Assembly: GCF_000237925.1 (NCBI RefSeq)
Contig: NW_017386000.1
Span: 930,001 to 994,000, forward strand
Direction: 5' to 3'
DNA: 64,000 bases
Origin: Schistosoma mansoni
Taxonomy: Eukaryota; Platyhelminthes; Trematoda; Strigeidida; Schistosomatidae
Positions 44,717 through 50,659 of the stretch are shown in pieces. The notes beneath the pieces were generated by a model that was not told the DNA's origin, ran no database searches, and saw only the letters and a list, made by a program, of their open reading frames with translations. The position numbers and the translations under genes are program-made. The stretch's first letter is position 1, and each line of letters begins with the position of its first letter.

Positions 44717-47465
44717 GGTTGGCACAGATATGTCTTCAAACAATCTAACATTACGTCATTTTGAGATGAGAAACGATTAGTTTTGAGCCGAACAGTAAGC
44801 TTTCACAAAGTGAGGAGTAAATATCCTGAAACATCTTGTATTTCGTACCCGAAGTTCGAATTCAACTCCTTAAGTGAAATATTAGGTTTCATCTACCCTA
44901 CAATAGCAGTTCTCATTGCATCAAAACGTTATTTTGCAAGGTCATCAACAAGTATAAAAATGTCATGGGACGACATCGACTGACTTGGAGAAAAGGACGA
45001 GAATGGTGACAGATTTGCGAATTTATATTCATCCAATAAAATGAATACAGGCGACATAATATCCACCCGCAAACGCGTACACAAAGCTACATTCGTCTCA
45101 CCTGACTACAACACGGAGAACCAGACCGAACATATTTGCACCACTAAAAAATTCACAGGGTCAATGGAAGGTTCGATATAGCCTTCCTTCAAGATACTGA
45201 CAAACTCAATGAATTCAAGATAACTCTCAAAAACAGGTCCAGTCCTTTACAAGATCTGTTGAAGGAAGAAAAATGTACAATGGAGGACAACTGGAAAGGT
45301 ATGAAAGAAGCACTAACTTCAACGCATCAAGAGGTGTTGAGCTTCAAAAAGCATCATCATAAGGAATGGATATTTATGGGAACGCTGGACAAGATTCAAG
45401 AAAGGAAGAACAAGAAGACAGCATTTAACAACAGTTGAACAAGAGCAGAATATGTCAAGACACAAGCAAAGTACACAGAAGCAAACAAGGGAGTGAAGAA
45501 GAGCATTGAAGCCGACAAGCATAAATACGTAGAAGAACTAGCAGCAACAGTGAAAAAAGCTTCAAGAGAAGGAAGTATAAAACAACTATGTGATACAATG
45601 AAGAAACTACCAGGGAAATATAGTAGACCAGAGAGACCGGTCAAAGATGAAGAAGGGGAGACAATCACGGAGATTCAAGGACAGAGGAAAAGATAGGTAG
45701 AATACTTCTGGGAACTGTTGGATAGGCTGGCTCGATCGAAGCCACCGGACATCGAGGCAACACCTATAGATGCCACTCCACCAACGACGGAAGAAATCAG
45801 GATGGCCATCAAACAAACCAACAGTGGAGAAGCAGCAGGACCTGACTATATATCAGCTGAAACCAACATGGAAGCAACTGCTAACATGTTCCACGTTCTG
45901 TTCGGGGAGATTCGGGAGAAAGGACAAATGCTACTGACAGACTGGAAAGAAGGACATCTCATCAAGATGCCAGAGAAATGAGATCTGAGCAAACGTGAGA
46001 ACCACAGCGACGTCACACTACTATCGGTACCAGGAAAACTTTTCTACAGTGTTGCTGAACCTGATGAAAAAATCAGTCGACTCCCAACTTCGAGATCAAC
46101 AAGCTGGGTTCCGTGGAGATCAGTTTTGCACATACCAAATCGCGACACTACAGATCATCGTTGAACAATCAATGGAATGGAACTCGTCACTATACATCAA
46201 CCTCGATTGTACGACGCTAAAACTACGACCATCATCAAAAAGGTTGAAGTATTTATAAACAATTGTCTACTCGAGAAACTAAGTGTCTGTTGGTGGGAAA
46301 CCATCAGCAACAGCCTACTGTTACAGAAAACAGACAAACTTCTAGCTAAAGAAGAAATTAGACGCTGCAGGTGAATAGAACGTGCATTACGGAGATCACC
46401 AAAACGCATCACGAGGCAGTCCTCAACTTGGAATCCTGAAGGGAAACGGAAAAGAGGAAGGTCAAAGAACGCATCGAGTCGAGAATTAGGAGGAGACATG
46501 AAAAAGATGAATGGCATTTAGAAAGGATTGCCTAGTACAGGATTTGATGTAGAGTACTTGTGGGCAGCCCATGCTTCTTCACGAGAAGTAACAGGTGTAT
46601 GTAAATAAGCAAGACATTCATTAGTGTTTACCCAACAAACTTGTGAATTGCATTTCTACAGATGTGGAAGTATGTTCTAATATCACCTTATGTAGCTGTG
46701 AAAAATCAATTTTTCAGTTATTCAAATGATTTAAGACTTTGTAACTTCATCGAAACATTTTTAAAAATCATTCTAACTCTCAGATGTCACCAAATAATAA
46801 CTTTTACTGAGTTCTCAATCATATATTTATTTTCAGAAAGGATATTTGTGGTGGTTTTATTAATTTTAATTGTTAAGTTCATGTGTTGATCTTAGATAAA
46901 CGATTGAAAACCTGGAAGCTTCAGACGGCCGTTTCGCTTTAGCGTACGACTCTCCAGAAGTGCGCAACCACAAACCTGCATGTGGGACTAGAATACAGGA
47001 CCTTCGGTCTCGCACGCGAACGCTTTACCTCTAGACCATTTGAGTCGGCATCCAAAAATGTTGTCTAACTTTAGTCGATTCATGATCTTGAGCAACCCTT
47101 CATCCATTGTCTTCGATGGGTAATTGTCTCACACCCGGCTTGGATTGGACTCCTCTGACCTAGCTTAAGTCAACTCATGAATTCAGCTGTTAAAATTATA
47201 TTTATTTTACATTCATAACCTGTTTTAACCTTGGGTTTTAGGACTTATTGCTGTTGCTGGCAATGAAGATGTCAATGGTGCTTTAATATGGAGGTGCTCT
47301 GATGGCACACAAATGCAAGTCTTACAACCTCCTGAAACCACTGCTGATAGTCCTATCTTGGATGTATGTCCAATCTTTTTCGCATCGACTCAAAGTCATT
47401 GTTTAACATTACTTACTGACCGGATGCTTCATTTTTACATGTGGCGTACCCAAAATTCATACTGA
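14425..47465 (+). CDS. RFWD3: RFWD3-like RING and WD40 E3 ubiquitin ligase, twelve exons
   Basis: Exons: 14425-14442, 14486-14527, 14564-14659, 14694-14779, 14818-14926, 16289-16515, 17579-17642, 19328-19429, 24065-24217, 32419-32667, 42228-42669, 47242-47465. All junctions keep phase and give 603 codons. Residues 1-52 are acidic and disordered. The RING is at 54-99 (CPIC, then CGHLFGYSC, then CPQC), with Gly in the fifth ligand place as in vertebrate RFWD3. A charged coiled coil covers about 118-170. The rest is the WD40 part, including [44 protein letters not shown] and a final DRMLHFYMW. Human RFWD3 (about 774 residues) has the same order with a longer N-terminus. The family ubiquitinates RPA and RAD51 on stalled forks and acts in interstrand crosslink repair. 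Start: an in-frame stop lies at 14413, just upstream. Exon 7 is the least certain; the rest are solid. Confidence 0.93.
14443..14817 (+). other. four mini-introns of RFWD3
   Basis: The introns are 14443-14485 (43 bases), 14528-14563 (36), 14660-14693 (34) and 14780-14817 (38), all GT-AG. Removing them joins the acidic N-terminus to the RING in one frame; the third removes a stop just before the first RING cysteine. Introns of this size at the 5' end of genes are a known schistosome trait. The later introns are 1362, 1063, 1685, 4635, 8201, 9560 and 4572 bases long. Confidence 0.9.
14927..16288 (+). other. RFWD3 intron 5, with microsatellites
   Basis: This GT-AG intron of 1362 bases separates the RING exons from the coiled-coil exon. 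I see only simple repeats in it: AAT-type at 15611-15657 and AT-type at 15683-15708. No coding or RNA feature is visible. Confidence 0.7.
15611..15708. repeat. AAT and AT microsatellites
   Basis: An imperfect run of aat/ata units (15611-15657) is followed after about 25 bases by an uninterrupted run of about 13 ta units (15683-15708). Confidence 0.9.
16516..17578 (+). other. RFWD3 intron 6, probable GC-AG intron with a MITE
   Basis: The exon ends tcaag and the intron begins gcaagtcg, which is the AG|GCAAGT form typical of GC donors. No GT donor nearby keeps the frame through to exon 7. With the GC donor the split codon becomes AGC, and exon 7 then ends on a codon boundary that fits exon 8. 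The intron contains the MITE at 16623-16862. Confidence 0.65.
16623..16862. mobile_element. decayed MITE with Merlin-type ends
   Basis: The left end (ggacaataatttatggataa) and the right end (gcgcataagttatagtctgc) are imperfect inverted repeats of the kind seen at 6483-6771. The internal words ttgaccttgag, a gcgccgaaac block and tctgattag occur in the same order as in that element. The target duplication is no longer clear. No coding capacity. Confidence 0.55.
18765..19283 (+). mobile_element. nonautonomous family A derivative, copy 1
   Basis: The unit starts at ccaaatgccctggt and runs through a body that matches the 5' UTR of the family A LINE at 19719-20003 (gcgaatgtccggcgctttaa and the following 280 bases). 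It then jumps straight to the last 70 bases of that LINE (gtgtggcgc, ccctttgtaccaat, ending in an AAATA-rich tail). It therefore has both ends of the LINE and none of its ORF. Just before the tail, 19192-19220 can fold into a hairpin (cacacaaat pairing with atttgtgtg). It lies in RFWD3 intron 7, in the same orientation. No clear target duplication. Confidence 0.8.
20073..20140. repeat. ATT microsatellite in LINE 5' UTR
   Basis: About 20 att units with a few interruptions lie inside the 5' UTR of the family A LINE. They also make up most of a short spurious frame at 20016-20258. Confidence 0.9.
20265..23315 (+). CDS. family A LINE endonuclease-reverse transcriptase
   Basis: The single ORF of 1016 codons is the usual length for the RTE clade. 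Residues about 20-285 form an apurinic-like endonuclease with the expected residues: Asn25 in SFNVRTL, Glu54 in SETRIQD, Tyr144 in SAYAPTD, Asp180/Asn182 in GDLNAQVG, Asp251 in QIDHIAIS, and SDH at 276-278. A reverse transcriptase follows: [19 protein letters not shown], catalytic Asp636 in [22 protein letters not shown] and YADD at 737-740. The C-terminal RTE domain ([23 protein letters not shown]) is present. The enzyme nicks the target and copies its own RNA there (target-primed reverse transcription). All visible catalytic residues are kept. I cannot assign a named family; SR2 and SR3/Perere-type schistosome LINEs are the obvious relatives to compare. Confidence 0.92.
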   Translation: MLPPITNTEAVFLKPRTPFKLASFNVRTLMHIRQQMGLAMSLESLNVDVCCLSETRIQDSSEVLQIRSPSVASKSLFHVRLSGVSVASSSGLAGVGVALSARAEAALIDWIPINSRLCAVRLESSIKVRRNRREKRCLFVISAYAPTDCSPDAIKDEFYHQLTVLLQKARSTDIVVLAGDLNAQVGRLGTEGSRLGGRWGLVGRRTDNGDRLLQMCTDHNLFLASTNFRHSHRRCATWRPPSASQAWTQIDHIAISYRWRGCVQDCRSFWSTYLESDHTLVCANLTLLFSGRRIDHHQRIDVSKLAATSVASKYRAELAPRLATILPKSIDEHWLHLHDAMKMAGKAACGFAKRPAYKHWVSSGSLQLMEARRSTPGDREFDHKRRLLRSEIEQSLRKDREAWWSERANEMEAAAASGNCRKLLQLIRATSSKKSGVSETIYEDDGMPITNISRRLGRWAEFFEGQFNWPAAPATSTSLSCPPWPVTTDPPNEAEVRKELQLLKRYKSPGPDDLPPALFKDGGDFLAKELTVLFTKVWEQESVPTSWNESIVVPIFKKGSRCSCNSYRGISLLPIASKLLASVILRRLFKTRERLTREEQAGFRPGQGCIDHIFTLRQMLEHRHTYRRPTIVVFLDIRAAFDSLDRTVLWDCLLKKGVPEKFINILKALYTNTSGRVRAYNHLSPLFHSSSGVRQGCPISPFLFNFAIDDILETALMDVSNGGVDMLPGERLLDLEYADDIVLLCDNAQGMQSALNQLAISVRRYGMCFAPSKCKVLLQDWQDSHPVLTLDGEQIEVVEKFVYLGGYISAGGGVSDEIDARMMKARAAYANLGHLWRLRDVSLAVKGRIYNASVRAVLLYACETWPLRVEDVRRLSVFDHRCLRRIADIQWQHHVSNAEVRHRVFGRRDGNSIGVTILKHRLRWLGHVLRMSSQRIPRRALFADSGTGWKKRRGGQCMTWCRGMKESCKGLASVGPSRLPGWGPRDGATQWLETLSDMAQNRSQWRTCCNLLLLST
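23770..23975 (-). mobile_element. SM-alpha-type SINE, decayed copy in intron 8
   Basis: Read on the minus strand it has aggacgaaacgctcgtc, then attccattgctag, then the 3' body with gcacatatgccaat and agactgatca, colinear with the copy at 31325-31660. The CTGATGA part of the hammerhead core has changed to ctaggaa, so self-cleavage is not expected. The tRNA-like head is missing or unrecognisable. Confidence 0.65.
24569..26825 (-). pseudogene. family C LINE RT region, left arm of inverted repeat
   Basis: On the minus strand: end of the endonuclease ([19 protein letters not shown], 26784-26326), the reverse transcriptase (26316-25339, with [25 protein letters not shown] and [11 protein letters not shown]), then in another frame [11 protein letters not shown] (25355-25164, the YADD box in FADD form), and the C-terminal domain (25068-24604, [23 protein letters not shown]). 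There is a stop between the first two pieces, a deletion of about a dozen codons just before FADD with loss of frame, and one more frame break, so no enzyme is made. Confidence 0.85.
26826..27025. other. assembly gap of 200 Ns
   Basis: Exactly 200 Ns lie on the axis of the 2.2-kb inverted repeat. The round number suggests a placeholder of unknown true length. Frames that run across it are not meaningful. Confidence 0.98.
27026..29259 (+). pseudogene. family C LINE RT region, right arm of inverted repeat
   Basis: This is the reverse complement of 24569-26803 with almost no change. The predicted peptides are the same: a 325-codon RT piece at 27508-28485, FADD at 28469-28660 and the C-terminal piece at 28756-29220, with identical breaks. 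The few differences that I can see (for example KINWKTAQ against [12 protein letters not shown] against NEFT) fall in the gap-proximal 300 bases. It ends in the family C tail, gtaagtaagtaagta, directly abutting the interrupted endonuclease of the outer element. Confidence 0.85.
29260..29801 (-). pseudogene. family C LINE endonuclease start
   Basis: The minus strand reads [20 protein letters not shown] and then an endonuclease N-terminus ([45 protein letters not shown]). Compared with the copy at 41272-40643, the first catalytic block GTWNVRT is altered and the sequence after MGD has lost bases. The reading is cut at 29259 by the inner copy's tail. The 5' UTR (29802-29978) includes the paired words ggttagcgaccccat and gcatggggttagc. 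Confidence 0.8.
29990..31324. other. intronic AT-rich stretch, nothing seen
   Basis: Between the family C LINE and the SINE pair I find no gene, matching repeat or RNA. The frame at 30176-30388 shows no domain. Confidence 0.4.
31325..31660 (-). mobile_element. SM-alpha-type SINE with tRNA-like head and hammerhead, left copy
   Basis: Read on the minus strand from 31660: a pol III A-box-like word tggccgactggataacgc, a B-box-like word gggttcgagtccc (31555-31567), a spacer, a hammerhead ribozyme (31473-31531), then the 3' body with gcacatatgccaatt. This order is that of the SM-alpha SINEs of schistosomes. The head end runs to the gap. It faces the copy at 31861-31985 head to head. Confidence 0.85.
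31473..31531 (-). ncRNA. hammerhead ribozyme of SM-alpha SINE
   Basis: On the minus strand: gtacatccag (stem I 5' side), the core ctgatga, stem II gtcccaaataggac, the core gaaac, a short stem III gcgcgtc ending in the GTC cleavage triplet, then ctggattcc closing stem I. All conserved core bases are present, so self-cleavage is plausible. This is the natural schistosome type I hammerhead layout. Confidence 0.9.
31661..31860. other. assembly gap of 200 Ns
   Basis: Exactly 200 Ns lie between two head-to-head copies of the same SINE. As with the first gap, the length is probably a placeholder. Confidence 0.98.
31861..31985 (+). mobile_element. SM-alpha-type SINE, right copy, 5' half
   Basis: It starts inside the tRNA-like head at gggtactgggttcgagtccc (a perfect B box) and continues through the same spacer and hammerhead as the left copy, up to ccactatccca. 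The rest of the 3' body is absent and ordinary intron sequence follows, so the copy is short or 3'-deleted. Confidence 0.8.
31908..31965 (+). ncRNA. hammerhead ribozyme of SM-alpha SINE
   Basis: Stem I gtacatccag, core ctgacga, stem II gtccaaaataggac, core gaaac, stem III with the GTC triplet ending at 31950, then ctggattcc. The core variable base is C here (CTGACGA), which the CTGANGA consensus allows. Stem II still pairs at its base (gtcc with ggac). Confidence 0.85.
34063..34440. mobile_element. short element with 31-base perfect inverted repeats and a hammerhead
   Basis: The segments 34063-34093 and 34410-34440 are perfect reverse complements over 31 bases (left begins taaattatatatttgtaat). 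Between them lie about 316 bases with no coding frame. A minimal hammerhead lies just inside the right repeat (34353-34395). Minimal hammerheads are known from the terminal repeats of Penelope-like elements, so this may be a remnant or nonautonomous relative of such an element. A MITE that captured a ribozyme is the alternative. Confidence 0.55.
34353..34395 (+). ncRNA. minimal hammerhead ribozyme, Penelope-like type
   Basis: Stem I ttct pairs with agaa across the motif. The core is ctgaaga. Stem II gtggctt-acact-gagtcac makes seven pairs with a five-base loop. The second core is gaaac, followed at once by gtc as the cleavage triplet, leaving a stem III of only two pairs (AC with GU). Such tiny stem III forms are typical of hammerheads in Penelope-like retroelements and are thought to work as dimers. 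Confidence 0.65.
34840..35264 (-). pseudogene. family C LINE C-terminal piece left of the insertion
   Basis: The minus strand reads [20 protein letters not shown] and then a stretch with [15 protein letters not shown], then (35073-34849) [20 protein letters not shown]. This is the same C-terminal domain as in the copy at 24604-25068. It ends before the family tail gtaagtaagtaa. It joins the piece at 38668 once the family B insert is removed. Confidence 0.8.
35265..38667 (+). mobile_element. family B RTE-like LINE inserted in family C
   Basis: The unit lies between copies of the 9-bp word tctccgccc (35256-35264 and 38668-38676). It has about 145 bases of 5' UTR, a long ORF (35410-38481), a 3' UTR and a tail of ctga repeats (gctgactgactgac). 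Its 3' end, acgaggtatggcaac through gtagctgactgactga, recurs at 59091-59155. It is oriented opposite to the element it entered. Confidence 0.92.
35410..38481 (+). pseudogene. family B LINE endonuclease-RT with one premature stop
   Basis: From ATG 35410 ([15 protein letters not shown]) the frame runs 1023 codons to a final TAA at 38479-38481, broken only by a TAA at 38287-38289. The related copy at 58784 has CAA there, so this is a CAA-to-TAA change about 64 codons from the end. Endonuclease blocks: [43 protein letters not shown] blocks: [35 protein letters not shown] (YADD from residue 742). The C-terminal [10 protein letters not shown] is present. The lost part, after the RGG, includes LPGWGPRD and [10 protein letters not shown], conserved in family A. 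The product may be made but lacks its tail. Confidence 0.9.
38668..41272 (-). pseudogene. family C LINE endonuclease and RT right of the insertion
   Basis: The minus-strand pieces in order are: endonuclease start (41272-40643: [59 protein letters not shown]); endonuclease end and linker (40752-40078: [30 protein letters not shown]); linker and RT start (40081-39638); RT (39502-38668: [38 protein letters not shown]). All endonuclease catalytic blocks can be seen. At least three frame changes separate the pieces. The C-terminus continues at 35264 beyond the family B insertion. Confidence 0.85.
43721..44213 (+). mobile_element. nonautonomous family A derivative, copy 2
   Basis: Same architecture as 18765-19283: ccaaatgccctggt start, 5' UTR body with gtccggcactttaaccggg, then a direct jump to the LINE's 3' end (ccctttgtaccaat, tgtgctcaaat). 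It is flanked by 11-bp direct repeats with one mismatch, ttttatgaacc (43710-43720) and ttttataaacc (44214-44224). The 3' hairpin has lost its second arm here. Confidence 0.85.
44683..44715. repeat. AT microsatellite
   Basis: An uninterrupted run of about 16 ta units in RFWD3 intron 11. Confidence 0.9.
44950..46612 (+). pseudogene. family C RTE-like LINE, decayed with internal deletion
   Basis: The plus strand follows the family C protein from the mid-endonuclease (a VMGRHGL-like start near 44960, then ATFVSPDYN near 45090) through the linker (45493-45696: [17 protein letters not shown]) and RT start (45718-45981: [30 protein letters not shown]). At about 46200 it jumps from the RT word SSLYIN straight to the C-terminal domain ([10 protein letters not shown]). 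The deletion removes roughly 600 bases, including both catalytic RT motifs. The end near 46612 has a weak gtatgtaaataag tail. Many stops and shifts; an old copy. Confidence 0.8.
46885..47165 (-). mobile_element. tRNA-headed SINE with hammerhead-like segment
   Basis: On the minus strand, from 47045, the sequence reads like a tRNA: tggtctagaggtaaagcg (A box-like), then gtattctagtcccacatgca (B box-like), about 50 bases later. A hammerhead-like block follows: ctggaga (one change from CTGANGA), a pairing arm cgctaaagcg, gaaac, and ggccgtc. The tail is cttccaggttttcaatcg. The arrangement parallels the SM-alpha copies but the sequence differs, so it is a separate SINE family or a distant branch. The core change makes cleavage doubtful. 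Confidence 0.65.
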
Positions 47466-47538
47466 GCGTCTCTCAAGTGTAAATATGTACATACTGCAAC
47501 CTAGATCATTCTGAACACTATTTTTTTTTAATTAAAAC

Positions 47539-47544
47539 AATAAA
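47539..47544 (+). promoter_or_regulatory. poly(A) signal of RFWD3
   Basis: AATAAA lies 74 bases after the RFWD3 stop codon, in an AT-rich context. It is the nearest canonical signal, so the 3' UTR would be about 100 bases. Confidence 0.55.
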
Positions 47545-49187
47545 TTTGAAGCATAGTTTCCCAGATCACTTTTGGTAGCTTCATCACTCTCAAATCTAAA
47601 GGAACGTTTTTACAAGAGGAGTAGCTTGGTTCGTTGGGGTTCTTTTCAATGTTGTCTGCCGTCTGTTTTAGATTTCGCCTTTCTTACTGACCAAGAACAT
47701 AGGTCACCTGATGTTAGGCTTCCATTGTTATTTTATAGATCTCACTATTCAAGGTCCTTGATCGTTCAAAATGATTGACTTCATAATTTACCTCTTACAA
47801 ATACATCAAAAATTATAACAGTATTTATTTTTCAAAGTAAAAGCACACGCTAATCTAGTAGTCCTGGTATTGTTTCCCAATGATTCCAGAAAACGAGGGA
47901 ATGAGGAAGGGCGCAGAAGTTTATAAGTAGGTAATCCCGGTTTTGGGTAGCTAGACTCCAGGCGAACAAGTTAATTACATCCTGCCAGAAACGGTTTGCA
48001 ACAGATCATAAGACAGCTCGTCAGCAAATAGTGGTCTAATAAAAAAACTAGAAAAGGCACTACTTTAATCAAAACACGGAATTTTCAGTGATCGACCTGT
48101 GTCTCCTAGCTGGTTAACCTATTTGAAAATGATAGCTTAGATGTACACCACGAGTATTTTCCCATAAACCCATGTTAAAAAGCGCTAGTCAGGCTTCACA
48201 GTAATGGAACGACAGGACCCACTTTGCAGCATCTGGAAGAAACAAGTAATGTTCTCTATATAGGTATATAAGCTTCATAGTCCATGCATAATTCAAATAG
48301 CTTCAAACGGAAGTTCCGTACTATCATGCTTGACGAGCGAAGTAGAAATACCATAAGATCCACAACCACAAAATATTTTCTGAACAGTCCTAGCATGCTT
48401 GATGTCAGTGTGAAACCACTTGTTACTAGGTGTAGAGTTGTTAGTTTTGAAAACGTTCTCTTAGTTACTGTAACTTGACGTAACACCAAGAAAAGCAATG
48501 GTCAAGCTGTTCATGTACTTTAACAAAGCCGTCTATAATGGCACCAGTATATGTGAGTAATGTGGTTTTATTAAATGGTTTTCATCTTGGGTGAACCACT
48601 GATAGATCTTGTTCGCTCCCACCCATAGCTTTATTCACCAAAGTCAAAAGATGTTTGTATTGTAATGAATCCCTTCTGTCGGGTACGTTAGGTACGTTCC
48701 GAAGAACATATTGTGATACTTACGGCAGTGTTGCCTTGGTTTTCTCAACTGAAGAAGACTAGGGGCTGAGACTATACGAACTCATAGCAAAAACAGAGCC
48801 ACATTGTCTAACCGTAAAGAGCTATAAACTAAATGTTCGTTAACGCTAAGTTCGTGGGGATTAAACTTCTGGCTTGTAACGTCTAACAGTCATTGTGGAT
48901 CTGCTAGAGAAAAGTGAGCAATAAGGTCAAATAAGTGGTTTGTAGGCGCCTTACAACAATACTGCTCTAGTTAGATTTAACAGACACTAATTACTACGGA
49001 CACGCCTGACAATTATCGATTGAAAAGCCATTAGTCTGCCATAATTCGCTCCTAGCCCTCTATCTGGATAGTTTAGGAGTTTTAATTTATGCTGTTTCTG
49101 CATATGATCAAATAATTTTTTTCTCTAACCGTCTTCTACCTTTTGTTTGTCTTCTGAGTAGTTTTCTAGAAGAAACGGGCGATCCCG
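47545..49187. other. intergenic DNA, nothing firm
   Basis: I see no gene. The overlapping frames at 48256-48498 (-) and 48284-48478 (+) occupy the same DNA and neither shows a domain. The segment looks like old repeat sequence but I cannot assign it. Confidence 0.4.
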
Positions 49188-49391
49188 GTGAGAGGATAAT
49201 TTATGCACGACCCTTTAATGACTCCCGGGTGACCTTGAGAAATATTAGCTAATCAGAAAACAGTTGGAATAGAGTAAAAATATATTATACAAAACCGAAG
49301 AAATAAAGTGGATACACTTCTTTTACATGGTTTAAAAGCCTTTCGAGGTTAGAAAGAGATTCATAGGTTCTGAAATTGTAATGTGTACGAT

Positions 49392-49865
49392 TTTTTTATT
49401 ATATATTTTATTTAAACACATAAATATTGGTACAAGGAAGCACCAGATACATATGCGCCTCACAAATCTCATTCGATTTGTGTGAGGGCTGTGATACTGC
49501 CCAGGTGCCCAGACTGAAGCAGGTGGTTTTCTTAGGGGGCCACATCTGGAGCCTTTGACCTGAAGGTCTAGTCCACAAGGCAGTGGAGCATCGTGAGGAA
49601 ATGCAGTCCCATGGTAGCCGGTGATCAATGACTGATTCGTACGCCATTTGTTCCCTCAGGATACTGGAGCCCATGTGCACCATTAGTTTGGAATCAGGGT
49701 TTGCCAACTCCCCTAGATGGACTCGCCTTGTCCGCCAACCCGGTTACAGCGCCGGATATTCGCTTTTCGTCCTCTTAATTTCGTAAACAACAGTAATGCC
49801 ACGAGAAGGCAGTTAGTAGGACTTCCCTGGTAGAGGCTATATATTCGCTGGCCATATGAGAGGAG
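49392..49865 (-). mobile_element. nonautonomous family A derivative, copy 3
   Basis: Same unit as at 18765 and 43721, on the minus strand, between 10-bp direct repeats tgtgtacgat at 49382-49391 and 49866-49875. It starts further in than the other two copies (5' truncated near the catatggccagcg region) and ends in the AAATA-type tail on the left. The 3' hairpin is well kept: ctcacaaatc pairs with gatttgtgtgag. It interrupts the Merlin transposon. Confidence 0.88.
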
Positions 49866-49875
49866 TGTGTACGAT

Positions 49876-50659
49876 AGAGTTACTCATCCATACGACTCCA
49901 TAATAGTCGACTTCTGGATCCATAGTAAAGTCGCAAACACTCTTTCAGCCTCGACCACATGGGTTCAATATTGTTTGTTTGCGCACCAGTTGTTGGGTCC
50001 ATAAAATGCCACCTGTGGACAATGACACGATGCACATAACCAAGTCTACATAGGCATTGGTACGCTCTTCAATCATCCGTATGTACTGGAGTAACCGGCT
50101 GCACATGTTCCCGTATAATTTATATCGTCTTTCCTGCCTGTTGTTTTCTAACCCGTTAAAAGTGTTCCTTTTAAGATGACCTATCGTATATTCCAAGGAC
50201 CTATGAGATTTATGTATGGAAGTGCCACCTGCCCAGTCTTCTTTATCACTACATCACCTTTTGAATTTTCGTTTTCTGACAACTGCTTCGCCCATTCCAA
50301 CGACTCCCCCAAACTACTCGTGTAAGCTTGTCATTTTCTTTGCGCATATATCTCTACAATACTCATAACAGTGAACAGTCAAGGCTTTGGTGACATCTGC
50401 AATTGTTGCAGCCAGTGTTACTGGTGCTCTCATTATCCAGTTCTCAGGAAATATCGCAGGTTCTTATTCTAGCAGACTTCTTCCTCCAACATATATTACA
50501 TCGAAAGACAACATCATCACGGTAGTCTTCACAAGATCCACAAGTCATATGATTACCGCAATCAGAAATAAAAGAACTTCTTAGTAGGCTCGTTTGTTTT
50601 TGCCGCTTAGTTGTAACATCTTGTCCCAAATCTTCTGTGAACCGATCGTACGTGAGCAT
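49876..50659 (-). pseudogene. Merlin transposase remnant
   Basis: The N-terminal frame (50659-50444) has a zinc-ribbon-like part, with CGNHMTCGSC and then DVVFRCNICWRKKSARIRT, as in Merlin and ISXO2 transposases. A middle frame (50196-49945) has a linker with NAYVDLVMCI. The C-terminus, about 50009-49955, reads FMDPTTGAQTNNIEPMW and then SRLKECLRLYYGSRSR, ending MDE before a stop. The last block is the family's DP-TGAHT-N-IE-W signature with the catalytic Glu. Several frame breaks and a missing stretch with the first catalytic Asp region mean it is inactive. Confidence 0.78.

Larger units (their letters stand above)
42670..47241 (+). other. RFWD3 intron 11, with three repeats
   Basis: The GT-AG intron of 4572 bases (phase 1, splitting a Gly codon) precedes the last exon. 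It carries the nonautonomous family A element (43721-44213), an AT microsatellite (44683-44715), a deleted family C LINE (44950-46612) and a tRNA-headed SINE (46885-47165). The stretches 42670-43709 and 44225-44682 show nothing. Confidence 0.85.

Noticed and set aside
46960-47050. Possible functional tRNA gene on the minus strand
   Set aside because: A- and B-box-like words are present, but the B box departs from GGTTCGANNCC and the sequence continues as a SINE.
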